64,000 bases of DNA from JBCCOW01 sp039025855 (GTDB lineage: Bacteria > Planctomycetota > Phycisphaerae > Phycisphaerales > Phycisphaeraceae). A program made the position numbers and the translations under genes. Numbering within the stretch: position 1 is the stretch's first letter; each line of letters opens with the position of its first letter. Positions 51,003 to 60,354 of the stretch are shown piece after piece. The notes beneath the pieces were generated by a model, which saw only the letters and a program-made list of their open reading frames with translations, did not search any database and was not told the DNA's origin. The DNA lies in the NCBI GenBank assembly GCA_039025855.1, contig JBCCNL010000005.1, positions 62,001 through 126,000 on the forward strand, read 5' to 3'.

Positions 51003-53762
51003 TTAATCGCGCGTATCCGACGCGACTTGTCGAACGTACCCGTCATCGGCCTCGTCGGGGTCCTTACTGCGGACCGCCCGCACCAACCGGACCAGATCGC
51101 GGGAGCCGCCGAGGAAGAACCAGATCCCGGTGAGGACCGCCATCCCGGCCTGGACCCCGAGGAACCACGCCCAGCCGGTGTACCAGGCCTCTGCACTGGC
51201 GTCGCGGGCTTCGTCCGACTGGAAGAACAGGAACCAGCCAGTCACCGACAGGAACGTCGTCGACATCAACGCGGTCCACGTGATCGACAGGCAATAGAGG
51301 AAGATGTCGAACCGCGAGAACTCGTCGGTCACGCCGATGTAGCGGAGCACACGGCGGGCGTGGTGCTGCTCGCGCTTCGGCTCGACGCCCTTCGAGCGGT
51401 CGTCGTCGATCAGGTAGTCGCCGCGGTGCAGCAGCCGGTCAAGGTTGGCGGGCCTTCGGCAGGTCAGCCACGAGACCACGGCATAGACCGTGATCGACAA
51501 GAACACATTGAATACCGCGCAGTGCAGCCCGTTGATCGGTTCGTCGCCGAGGGCGGGCACCCACCGCGGGATCGTGTACGGCACCTCGGTGTTCTGAATC
51601 CGGTTGAGGAAGTAGATGGCGAACAGCGAGAAGCTGCTGCCGGTGATCAAGCCCGCAAATGCCCCGGCCGTGGTGCCGCGCTTCCAGTACAGCCCGCCGA
51701 CGATCGCGCACGCCGCCCCGCCGGTGTAGATCGCGCCGGTGATCTGGAACCACATATTGATGTAGTCGGTGAGCCGCCAGAACGAGCTGAACACCAACGC
51801 GAACACGCCGACGCCGACGATCGCCAGCCGGAGGTGCAGCAGGTGCTGCTGCGTGGTGAACGGCTCTTTGCGGAACGGCATCACGACGTCCTGCAGGAAG
51901 ATCGAGCCCCAGGAGTGGTAGGCCGAGTCGTCGGTCGAGATCGACGCACCGATCATGAACACCACGTACAGCCCCATCAGCCCGGCGGGGATGACATACG
52001 CCAACGCGGTCGATACGAATTGTTGCCGTTGCAGCAGCGGGTCGTCGATCGCCTGCGCCGCCGCCATGATCAGCTGCTGCTCCTCGGCAAACCGCTGGTT
52101 CCACACCGTGCAGTACACGAGCATCACCACCGCGACGCCGCCGAGTGAGATGGTCATCCACCGCCAGCCGCCGAGGATCCCGCCCATCCGTCCCTCGTGC
52201 GGCGTCCGCGCCGCGGTCAGATAGCCCGACCCCCCCTGCCAAACGCCCGTCAGGCTAATCGTGATGATCGCCTGCATAATGAAGAACGGCACGCTGAACG
52301 GCCCCTCATTCCCGAGCTTCGCCGGGTTCATCATCGACGCCCCTTCGGCACGCTCGAGCACGCCCATCATGTCCGGGTACTTCTTGGCCACCAGCAGCCG
52401 GGTGTGTTTGAACCGTTCGCCGGCCGCAACGATCAGCTCGGGCTGTTCCGCGAGACGCTCCAGCACTCCGGCCCGTCGACCGGCGATCGCTAGGCTCTTG
52501 GCCCGCAGTGCGCGACGCAGTTCGTCCAGCCGAACCAGTGCGGCTGGCCCGTCGGCATCGCTCATCGCTAGCACGCCCTGCAGCCCAGCCAACTCGGTCG
52601 CATACGGGTTGTTCTGGCCGGTGGCTGCGGCGTCACGCAGATCGCGAGTGACCGAACGCACCACTTCACGATCCAGTTGGCCGGTGGACACCAGGGCTTC
52701 CAACCACTCGGCTGCCGTGCGCCCGACCGCGTCGCCGGCCTGACGTTGCTCCGCCGCCGAGGCCTGGGCCGCTTGGGCAACACCGGGAACCGACGCTGCC
52801 AAGGCATCAGCAAGCGCGGCGTTGGCCGCGAAGTCTTCGGGTTGCAGATCGACCTCATACACGGTCTCACCGGCGGCCTCGCGTTGGGTCTCCGCCAGCT
52901 GTCGGGCCGCGTCGTAGCCCTTGCCGAGAGCATCGAGCACCGCCGGCGCCGAGCGGATCGCTGCGAAGATTCCAGGCAGCTGCTGCTCCATCGCGGCGTG
53001 GTGTTCACGGATTGGGGCGACCCGCTGCCGGTACCACTTCGGGTAGGTCATCTCGCCCTGATCGGTCTGCAAAACACGGACGTCTTCCGACCGCTTGAGC
53101 GTGGTCATCAGGTCCGACCACCCGACAGTGAAGATCAGCAGCCCGATCATCGAGAGCAGCGCGAATGTTCCGATCGTGCCCTGAAAGAAGTCGGTAACCA
53201 TGATCGTGATCTGTCCGCCTGAGACCGCGAGCGTAACCCCGAGACTGACCATGACAAGCATGACGCAGAAGTGTGTCGAGAGCTCGACGCCGGCGAGCGT
53301 GAACGTCGGCGGGAATTGAAAGAAGAACACGAGGAAGTGGGCGGTGACCAGCGGGAAGACCGCGCAGTTCAGCAGCCCGGAGAAGAAGGCGACGAAGCCC
53401 GCGAAGATCCGGAACCGCCGGTTGTATCGCTTCTCCAGGAACTCGGCCATGGTCAGCGACCGCGTTTGCCGGTAGCGATACGTCACCCAGCCGGTCAGGG
53501 CGAGGATGGTCCCGACCGGCATCATCAGCATCCCCCACCACAGGTTCGTGATGCCGTTCTGATAAGCCCCCTCGTAGCCGGCAACGATCCCGATCGCCGA
53601 GCAGAACGCCATCGAGTTGGCGATCGTCAGCAGGTACCGCCCAGCACAGCGCTCGCTCGAAAGAAACCCGGCGACCGACCGCGTGATGCGGTTGGTGTAG
53701 ACCACGATGCCCGCGAGGAGCACCCCGAACCCGGCCACGATGAGCCAATCGATCGTCTGCAA
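51003..53762 (-). CDS. Sodium:solute symporter (SSS family) with a large soluble insertion
   Basis: 919 residues from a TTG at 53760-53762 (no good ATG upstream). Multiple membrane segments typical of SSS transporters: early GRYLLTIANSMAFCSAIGIVAGYEGAYQNG, late VFMIGASISTDDSAYHSWGSIFLQD and TGAIYTGGAACAIVGGLYWKRG. Between about residues 215 and 485 lies a ~270-residue soluble, alanine-rich, probably helical insertion that normal 450-600-residue SSS proteins lack. Probably imports a sugar product of the locus with Na+. No SusC/D pair is nearby. Confidence 0.85.
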   Translation of the reverse strand: MQTIDWLIVAGFGVLLAGIVVYTNRITRSVAGFLSSERCAGRYLLTIANSMAFCSAIGIVAGYEGAYQNGITNLWWGMLMMPVGTILALTGWVTYRYRQTRSLTMAEFLEKRYNRRFRIFAGFVAFFSGLLNCAVFPLVTAHFLVFFFQFPPTFTLAGVELSTHFCVMLVMVSLGVTLAVSGGQITIMVTDFFQGTIGTFALLSMIGLLIFTVGWSDLMTTLKRSEDVRVLQTDQGEMTYPKWYRQRVAPIREHHAAMEQQLPGIFAAIRSAPAVLDALGKGYDAARQLAETQREAAGETVYEVDLQPEDFAANAALADALAASVPGVAQAAQASAAEQRQAGDAVGRTAAEWLEALVSTGQLDREVVRSVTRDLRDAAATGQNNPYATELAGLQGVLAMSDADGPAALVRLDELRRALRAKSLAIAGRRAGVLERLAEQPELIVAAGERFKHTRLLVAKKYPDMMGVLERAEGASMMNPAKLGNEGPFSVPFFIMQAIITISLTGVWQGGSGYLTAARTPHEGRMGGILGGWRWMTISLGGVAVVMLVYCTVWNQRFAEEQQLIMAAAQAIDDPLLQRQQFVSTALAYVIPAGLMGLYVVFMIGASISTDDSAYHSWGSIFLQDVVMPFRKEPFTTQQHLLHLRLAIVGVGVFALVFSSFWRLTDYINMWFQITGAIYTGGAACAIVGGLYWKRGTTAGAFAGLITGSSFSLFAIYFLNRIQNTEVPYTIPRWVPALGDEPINGLHCAVFNVFLSITVYAVVSWLTCRRPANLDRLLHRGDYLIDDDRSKGVEPKREQHHARRVLRYIGVTDEFSRFDIFLYCLSITWTALMSTTFLSVTGWFLFFQSDEARDASAEAWYTGWAWFLGVQAGMAVLTGIWFFLGGSRDLVRLVRAVRSKDPDEADDGYVRQVASDTRD

Positions 53763-53801
53763 AACGTCAGCGCCTGCCGATTAAGCCAACGGCTGGAAGG
53801 A

Positions 53802-56177
53802 TTAGTCTTCGAGGTGCGTCACGACCAGGCGGGCCGCCGCGAAGGTGCCGCCGGGCTTCTCAAACGTCACGGTGATGTCGTTGTCCGCCGCGATGGCTTC
53901 GGCGGGCAAGGCGATCCGCGTGTGTCCGAAGTACTCGGCATCATCGAACCGCGCGAGGCTGTGATCGACGGCCCTGCCGTTGATCTCAACACGGACGCTC
54001 TCGCCCAGCTCCTCGGCGGTCTTGCGGTGCATGCTCAGGCGGAGCTCTGCGGCCTTCACGCCCGCAGTGACCCGGTCCTGTGGCACGTCGATCTTGAAGG
54101 TGATGGGCTTGCCCGTGTTCGGGATCGCGGTGTCGGCACCGTAGAAGCTCCGCTCGGCCAGCGTCCCCAGGGTCTGGGGTTCGCGGTCAAACTCGACGAT
54201 CACGATCGTGGTCTCCGACACGTTCACCGGCAGGGCCTTGAGGCTGTTGATCTTCTGGTCTTCGTACCGCAGCTCGCCCTTGGTGTAGTACTGACGCTTC
54301 TGCCGGATCAGCTTCACGCCGGCGTCGCTGTCGAGTCCGAGATCGACATCGAGCCGGTCTTCGGTGAGGTTGTGCAGCGCGACATAGAGCGTGTTGCGCT
54401 CGAGCACGGCGTGGTGCATCAGGCCCGGCTCGGGTGATGCGATGGGGACGCGCTTACCGCTGAACTCGCTCCAGAGCCGCATCACGTCGTAGGACGGCGT
54501 GCGGATGAACTTGCCGTTCTCATCCGTCGCCCAGACGCCGCGGATGTCGTCGTTGAGGTTCCAGTGGATGAAACCGAGCATGAACGGGACGACGATGTCG
54601 AACTGTTCGGGGCGTTCGAGGAACCGCATCCAGTATTGTCCGATGCCCTTGGCAATGACCCACTTCTTCCCTTCGGCGGTCGCGCGGGCGGGCTGTCCGT
54701 ACACGCCGAACTCGGAGATGACCAGCGGCAGGACGTTGCCGGTGGTGTGCATGTGGCTCTGGATCATGTCGAGCCGGGCATCCGTATATCCGTGCGGGTC
54801 GCCGGGCCCGAAGACCGCGGGGTCGTAGAAGTGGTAGGAGAAGAAATCGAGGTGCTCGGCCGTCTCGTCCTGGAACCGCTGGAAGTTCCGCCACCGCCCG
54901 AAGTCGCCCGCTTGGAACGCCGGGTAGGCCGCGGTCGGGCCGCCGATCTTGATCTTTGGATCGACCCGTTCGTGCACCGCCTTGGCGACCGTGTTGTGGA
55001 ACTCAGCGAGCAGGCCCCAGCTGTCCGCGTTGGGGTCGCCGTGATAGGTCCATTCATACAGGACGTCCGGCTCGTTCTTCACCTCCCACCAGTTGGCGGT
55101 CCGGCCCGAGTCGGCGATCTGATCTTTGAGGTAATCCACCACCAGCTCGGCGGCCGCGTCGAAGTCTTTCGGCGTGCCCCGCTTGTTGACGTGACCGGGC
55201 ACCTCCACCTCCATAAAGCTCGGCCAGTTGTCGAAGCACATCACGAACTCGAGGTCTTCCGACACCTCGCGGTAGTTGTTGGTGTCGAACTCCGCGAAGA
55301 ACGACGGGTCGTGATAGCCGGGACGGCTGGGGTCTTCGCGCAGGAACGGGCCGGTGGTCGCGCCGTGGCGTTTTTCGAGCGAAGGGCCGAACTTGAACAT
55401 CTGTCTGCCCTGTTGAAAGCCCAGCGCCTCGAGCTCTTCGAGGTGGTTGGGGTAACGCTCGTTGCCGGGCTGCGAGTAGATGCGGAAGTACCGTGTGCGG
55501 TCGAGCTCGGAGATGCCGCCGATGCTCCGCCAGTGTCGTGTCGAGACTGTTGCCTCGACGCGGCGCCGTGGGCGGTTCTCGCCAACCCCGACATACGGCG
55601 ACGGGTCGAAGCGCGCTGAGATGTCTCGGACGTGCCAGCGTAGGTGCTTCGGCTTGACCTCGCCCTCGATCCGCAGCGTGAATCGGCTGCCGCCCTGTGG
55701 GTCCAGGTTGTACGGGCGGATCAGGATGCCGTTGCCGTAACGCACCCATTTCATCGGCTCGGCGACGCCGTCACGCTCGAGCTCGATCGTCTTGGCTTGG
55801 TCCATGGCCTCGCCCTCGATCCACAACGCCTGGAAGTAGTTGCGGACCTTCAGGAAACCTGGATGTACCCGCAGCCGAACGACGCCATCCACCGCCCCAC
55901 CCGTCGCCCCGGTGTCCACGGGCACCACGATGTTCCGCAGCACGGGGTCTGAGATATTCAGGTTCTCGGCATAGCGGGCGTCGTACCGCTCCGCGAGCTG
56001 GAACAACAGCCGGTGCTCGGCCCGTGCTTCCCGCAACGCTCCGGCCAGCGTCGTGTCGTCCGCGCGTGTCGCGCATGCTCCGAACAACACCGCAGCAACG
56101 ACGGCTAGCCCAACTCCGGTGTTTCGCCACCGGGAAAAACATGTGAAACAATCAAAAGCTCGGCGGCGAAGTTTCAT
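53802..56177 (-). CDS. GH86-like galactan hydrolase with N-terminal extension
   Basis: 791 residues, the longest of the four paralogues. Signal peptide (VGLAVVAAVLFGACA) and an extra ~200-residue beta domain precede the barrel. Acid/base Glu is in NWWEVKNEPDVLY and nucleophile Glu in LPLVISEFGVYGQ. The barrel ends with a beta domain (VTFEKPGGTFAAARL). GAGG lies about 10 bases before the ATG. It lies 39 bases after the symporter start, head to tail, suggesting cotranscription from upstream. Confidence 0.72.
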   Translation of the reverse strand: MKLRRRAFDCFTCFSRWRNTGVGLAVVAAVLFGACATRADDTTLAGALREARAEHRLLFQLAERYDARYAENLNISDPVLRNIVVPVDTGATGGAVDGVVRLRVHPGFLKVRNYFQALWIEGEAMDQAKTIELERDGVAEPMKWVRYGNGILIRPYNLDPQGGSRFTLRIEGEVKPKHLRWHVRDISARFDPSPYVGVGENRPRRRVEATVSTRHWRSIGGISELDRTRYFRIYSQPGNERYPNHLEELEALGFQQGRQMFKFGPSLEKRHGATTGPFLREDPSRPGYHDPSFFAEFDTNNYREVSEDLEFVMCFDNWPSFMEVEVPGHVNKRGTPKDFDAAAELVVDYLKDQIADSGRTANWWEVKNEPDVLYEWTYHGDPNADSWGLLAEFHNTVAKAVHERVDPKIKIGGPTAAYPAFQAGDFGRWRNFQRFQDETAEHLDFFSYHFYDPAVFGPGDPHGYTDARLDMIQSHMHTTGNVLPLVISEFGVYGQPARATAEGKKWVIAKGIGQYWMRFLERPEQFDIVVPFMLGFIHWNLNDDIRGVWATDENGKFIRTPSYDVMRLWSEFSGKRVPIASPEPGLMHHAVLERNTLYVALHNLTEDRLDVDLGLDSDAGVKLIRQKRQYYTKGELRYEDQKINSLKALPVNVSETTIVIVEFDREPQTLGTLAERSFYGADTAIPNTGKPITFKIDVPQDRVTAGVKAAELRLSMHRKTAEELGESVRVEINGRAVDHSLARFDDAEYFGHTRIALPAEAIAADNDITVTFEKPGGTFAAARLVVTHLED

Positions 56178-56289
56178 GGGTAGCCTCAGGGAGGTTCAGA
56201 ATGAGGGGGTCAGAAAAAGAGCTTATGCAGCGTCTGTCGACGGACTCGCGACGCGATCAATCACGCTTCGGCGTTCAAACGGACGGTAA

Positions 56290-58134
56290 CTACGGACGCG
56301 ACGATTCCTCGAGCTCGGTCACCAGAACCAGCGAGCTGACATGACCGCCGCTGTCGGGGAAGGTGAGCGTCACCGCGGTCTCGGCCCGCAGCTGTTCGGT
56401 TGGTACCGGGATCGTGATCGCCCCGAAGAAGTCCGACCGGTTCTTCTGGTCGTAGCCCGGCCAGTCGTTGGGCACCGTGGCGCTCATGCCGTTGATGACG
56501 ATCTCGGGTTGCTTGCTTACGTCGTGCTTCCGGCCCAGCGACATCCGCAGGTACGCCCGACCTGAGCCGGTCGGTACGTTTGAAAAGCCAAACGCGATCG
56601 GCTTGCTCGCTTCGATGGGCTGCAGGTAGGTCTTGCAGTAGTGCGTCCGGGTCACCGCTTTACGGGTCTGTGCGACGGTCTCGGACAGCTTGTACTCAAC
56701 AACCACCGCCTCGTGCGGCTGAAGCTCGATCTCGGTGAGCGCAAGATCGTGTTGCGTGTCCGTGTAGATCGCGGCTTCGCCCTGTGGGACGTGTAGCCGA
56801 CGCAGCCGGGTGGTCGTTTCGCTTGGGAGTTCGGTCTGCTGAGCGATCCGGACTGTTCGGCTCTTGCTCTCAAGGTTGTTCATACAAAGGAAGAGGGTGC
56901 TGCCATGCACGAAGGCGTGGGCGTAAAGATCGGGATCGTCGGCGTGAGCCACAACACGGTCACCGCGGACGTCTTTCCATAAATCGAAGTAAAGAAACTT
57001 TTCGGTGGGGAGGAAATTGGTGACCGTTCCGTTCTTGATAGACGACTTGTCTGGTCGCCACAGATCGACGCCGTAAGGCTCAAAGTTGTTGCTGGGGTTG
57101 TTGTAGAACCACGGGCTCTTGGTCGTGATGAATGGGATCGCGATGAGGATGCGGTCTTGGCGGTCAAGGAAGCTGAACGTGAGGTGGTTGAGGCTGTTGA
57201 GGTGTGCCGAGCTGCTGGCGGGGCTGTACCCGGGTTCGAAGCCTTTGGGGATGTCGCCAAACTCGGTGATGGCGAGGGGCTTGGGCTGGCCCCACTTGAT
57301 GAAGCCATAGGTCTCGATGAGGTCCATGATGGCTTCGACGTTGCTGCCGGAGCGGCGGTTGTCCTGGCCGGTCACGTTGGTGCCGTCATAGGGGTGGAAG
57401 GAGATGCCGTCGATGTGTTCGCCGGCGATGTCCATGAACATCTTCATCCGGGATTCCCAGTGCCCGAAGTCCCAGAGCTCCATGGAGGGCCAGGCGCTGG
57501 AGTAGCCGAGGACTTGGGTGTCGATCCCGCGGCGGTCGAACTCTTTGCCGATGGCGGCGAAGAGTTGGCTCATCTGTCGGCGGACTTCGACCTGGTCTTC
57601 GCCGAACTCGCCGGCATGGACAAACGGTTCGTTCATCGGCTCGTAGAACGCGGGTCGGTTGGCGTCGGTGTACATGAGTTCGAAGTAGTCGGCGGCGAAG
57701 CGGGCGGCCGCGTCGAAGTCGTCGTTCAGCCGAAACACCTTCTTGGGGTGTTCGGTAACGATCCGTTTGTTGGTGTGGAACCGCGCGCTGGGGTTGCTCA
57801 GCTTCATCCAGCGTCGCTCGGGGGCAAGGGCTTCGAGGTCTGCCCGAGAGGGGTACGGCGGGCCGCCGCGGTAGTAGTTGAACGGGCTGTTGAAGAATCG
57901 GCCGAAGCCCACGTCGTAGTGCTCGATCAGCAGCTCGGCATCGTCGGCGGTGAAGGCAGAGGTGGCTGAGTAGTCCGAGTGGACGTTGAAGAACTTGCCG
58001 CGGTCCAGGGCGCTCTCGTCGCCCAGGAAGCGTTGGGTGGACAGATCGACTTCGACCGTGATTGGCTTTGTCTCGGCCAGGGCCACAGTGGCGAAAAGCG
58101 CGGCAACGGAGCAGAGGATGGAGCGGAAGTGCAT
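56290..58134 (-). CDS. GH86-like galactan hydrolase
   Basis: 614 residues with signal peptide MHFRSILCSVAALFATVALA. Acid/base Glu in AFYEPMNEPFVHAG and nucleophile Glu in LAITEFGDIP; ISFHPYDGTNVTGQDNRRSG between them parallels the gene at 25671. C-terminal LTFPDSGGHVSSLVL. Closest of the set to 25671. A regulatory palindrome lies 37 bases upstream, making this the likely first gene of a minus-strand hydrolase/transport group. Confidence 0.73.
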   Translation of the reverse strand: MHFRSILCSVAALFATVALAETKPITVEVDLSTQRFLGDESALDRGKFFNVHSDYSATSAFTADDAELLIEHYDVGFGRFFNSPFNYYRGGPPYPSRADLEALAPERRWMKLSNPSARFHTNKRIVTEHPKKVFRLNDDFDAAARFAADYFELMYTDANRPAFYEPMNEPFVHAGEFGEDQVEVRRQMSQLFAAIGKEFDRRGIDTQVLGYSSAWPSMELWDFGHWESRMKMFMDIAGEHIDGISFHPYDGTNVTGQDNRRSGSNVEAIMDLIETYGFIKWGQPKPLAITEFGDIPKGFEPGYSPASSSAHLNSLNHLTFSFLDRQDRILIAIPFITTKSPWFYNNPSNNFEPYGVDLWRPDKSSIKNGTVTNFLPTEKFLYFDLWKDVRGDRVVAHADDPDLYAHAFVHGSTLFLCMNNLESKSRTVRIAQQTELPSETTTRLRRLHVPQGEAAIYTDTQHDLALTEIELQPHEAVVVEYKLSETVAQTRKAVTRTHYCKTYLQPIEASKPIAFGFSNVPTGSGRAYLRMSLGRKHDVSKQPEIVINGMSATVPNDWPGYDQKNRSDFFGAITIPVPTEQLRAETAVTLTFPDSGGHVSSLVLVTELEESSRP

Positions 58135-58170
58135 GTTGGAAATAGCTTTAGAGGAGAACCGCAACACAGA

Positions 58171-58188
58171 TGCTTAAGTACTTTATCT
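58171..58188. promoter_or_regulatory. Locus palindrome upstream of GH86-like gene
   Basis: TGCTTAAGTACTTTATCT, left half intact and right half close. Same family as 31737 and 47896. Lies in a 274-base gap that otherwise shows no gene. Confidence 0.6.
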
Positions 58189-58408
58189 CATCTTCCTGTT
58201 CTGTCAAGGCAATAAGGGGGTTCAACTGAATCGGAATGAACCCGCCAAGTGATTCCCGATCGTTCGCGCGCTTGGTGCCGAGGTGTTTTGAAGGCTGAGC
58301 GGTTCGCTCTAGACTCGGTACGAGCCGCGCTGTCAGGGTGGCCCGGCGTGATCCTGTTTGCGGTTCTCGGGATCGCATCAGACGTACAACTCTCTGCCTT
58401 CGTTTCTT

Positions 58409-59362
58409 ATGTCACGGCCCAATCTCTGTTGCCAATCCTTCGTTTGTGGCGTTCGATCCACGAGGTTCATCCGCGACTGGGTGGCTCTCGGCTGCGTCGG
58501 GCTAGCGGGTTTCCTGTTCAGTGAGGTCGAGGCCCAGGCGGACCCGGCTGAGGTCCCATCCTTACGCTTCGGGCTGGCGGCGGATACGAATGTCAGCCGG
58601 CGGGAACGCACGACCCAGCACTGGCGTGACATGTCGGGGCTTGCCGAGCGGCTCGATCTCGACTTCGTGCTGATCGCGGGAGATATCGTCAACAACGCGC
58701 GGGACGAGCAGCAGTGGCGGCGGCTGGCTGAGCTCCTGGAAGAGACGGACGTCCGCATCGAGACGGTCCCAGGTAATCACGAGGTCATCATCGCCCATGA
58801 CGACCGAGAGAACGTCTTTAACCGCGTCTTCTCCCTTGAGCGCTACCACGCGACCACCGGGCAGCCCACCAACCGTGCCTTCCGTGCGGCCAACGCCTAC
58901 TTCATCACGCTGTACAGCGGTGGGCTTAGGCGGAACGACACCGGCTGGGCCGAGTTCCTCACGCGTGAGCTCGACGAGGCTCAGCAGGACGAAACGATCC
59001 ACTGGGTTTTCGTTGTGGACCACTTCAATCCGCGTGACGAGTGCTTCCCGCATGCGGTGCCGGAGTGGGATGGGTTTGATCGGGCTGCACTCGTGGCCAA
59101 AGCCCTCGAAGGGCACGAGCGCGTGGTCTGGCTGTCGGGTGAGCACAGCTCTGGGTACAGCCACCGGATCAACAAAGAGGCTGCGCCCTTCGCTGAGTTT
59201 GTCCCGCGCGAGAACCGCAGCTCCCCGGGTTTCTGGCAGTTCACGCTTTATGCCGACGGCCGCTTGGTCGCGCAGATTGCCGAAGCCCACACCGACAAGA
59301 ACAAGCATCGTCGTGTTGAACTGACCGTGCCTGTACCGGCTCGGGTCGAGCCGATGCCCTGA
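58409..59362 (+). CDS. Secreted metallophosphoesterase-like protein
   Basis: 317 residues from MSRPNLCCQSF; earlier TTG/GTG starts are open and the exact start is uncertain. A hydrophobic segment (WVALGCVGLAGFLFSEVEAQA) suggests export. Calcineurin-like motifs are visible as LIAGDIVNN, TVPGNHE, VVDHFNP and GEHSSGYSH, but the first D-x-H motif reads AADTNVSRR and lacks the His, so catalysis is doubtful or altered. Not clearly part of the galactan locus. Confidence 0.65.
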   Translation: MSRPNLCCQSFVCGVRSTRFIRDWVALGCVGLAGFLFSEVEAQADPAEVPSLRFGLAADTNVSRRERTTQHWRDMSGLAERLDLDFVLIAGDIVNNARDEQQWRRLAELLEETDVRIETVPGNHEVIIAHDDRENVFNRVFSLERYHATTGQPTNRAFRAANAYFITLYSGGLRRNDTGWAEFLTRELDEAQQDETIHWVFVVDHFNPRDECFPHAVPEWDGFDRAALVAKALEGHERVVWLSGEHSSGYSHRINKEAAPFAEFVPRENRSSPGFWQFTLYADGRLVAQIAEAHTDKNKHRRVELTVPVPARVEPMP

Positions 59363-59412
59363 GGTGAATCGGCGGGGGCAATGCGCTACTTTCCCCAGGC
59401 ACCGCTGCTGAA

Positions 59413-59486
<74 letters not shown>

Positions 59487-59535
59487 CGTGTTGTGGACGT
59501 GTAGCGTACCGGCGTTCCGCTTGGGAAGTCGGGAT

Positions 59536-60354
59536 TTACGGCATGGTGAGGCCGGCCCGCTGCACGACCGCGTGGATCGATCGCACGATCCCGCGGGCTG
59601 TGGCGTCGTCCAGTGCGGCGGGGTGGGGCGGGGCGAATCGGCCTGTGTCGTTGTCGAAGTACTCCCCGGAAGCGGACGCGAAGGCGTCGTCCAGCGCGGC
59701 ACGGACGAGGATGTCGGCCCCGATGTTGATGTCGGCGCCGGACATGCCGTAGGCCTCCCTCACCATTTTCGTCGCCAGCAGTGACCCGGGGTTGACCGCG
59801 ATGACGGCGGGGCAGGCGTCGCCGAGTTCGTCGGCCAGGACGCGGGACCAGGCGGTGATCGCGAGCTTGCTCTGGGCGTAGGCCGCGTTATCGGAGAGCT
59901 GCCCGTCTCCGGCCAGCGCGTCGAGATCGACCGGTGCCTGCGCGGCGGACGAGAGATTGATGATCCGCCCGCCCGGTCCCATCAGCGGCAGGAGTCTGCG
60001 GGTGAGCAGATAGGGCGCGATGGTGTTGACCATCATCCGGGCATCCAGCCCATCAGGCGTGCGTGGGTGCGCGGTGCGGAACACACCGGCGTTGTTGATC
60101 AGTACATCGAGCTTCTGATGCCGTGTTGCGATTGCCTCGGCGAGGTCTTCGACCTCGTCGAAGCGTGAGAGGTCGGCACGGTAGGTTTCAACGGCGGCGT
60201 TTGGGGAGGTCGACTGGATTGTGGCTTTGACGTTTTCGAGTTTTTCTTCGCTGCGGCCGTGCAACAGCAGCGTGTGGCCCGACGCGGCGAGCTTCTGAGC
60301 GGCGTGGAAGCCGATCCCGTCGGTGGTGCCGGTCAGCAGGATGGTCTTGGTCAT
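59536..60354 (-). CDS. Short-chain dehydrogenase/reductase
   Basis: 272 residues. NAD(P)-binding TGTTDGIG (TGxxxGxG), NNAG in LINNAGVFR, catalytic Ser region NLSSAA and YAQSK (YxxxK). Start ATG overlaps the stop of the upstream luciferase-like gene as ATGA, so the two are translationally coupled. Substrate unknown; probably a general carbonyl or alcohol reductase in the four-gene minus-strand group. Confidence 0.87.
   Translation of the reverse strand: MTKTILLTGTTDGIGFHAAQKLAASGHTLLLHGRSEEKLENVKATIQSTSPNAAVETYRADLSRFDEVEDLAEAIATRHQKLDVLINNAGVFRTAHPRTPDGLDARMMVNTIAPYLLTRRLLPLMGPGGRIINLSSAAQAPVDLDALAGDGQLSDNAAYAQSKLAITAWSRVLADELGDACPAVIAVNPGSLLATKMVREAYGMSGADINIGADILVRAALDDAFASASGEYFDNDTGRFAPPHPAALDDATARGIVRSIHAVVQRAGLTMP

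Noticed and set aside
48123..52148. A 1341-codon plus-strand open frame opposite the PA14/propeller and symporter genes
   Set aside because: Low-complexity, valine- and glutamate-rich antisense frame typical of high-GC DNA; both minus-strand proteins are convincing.
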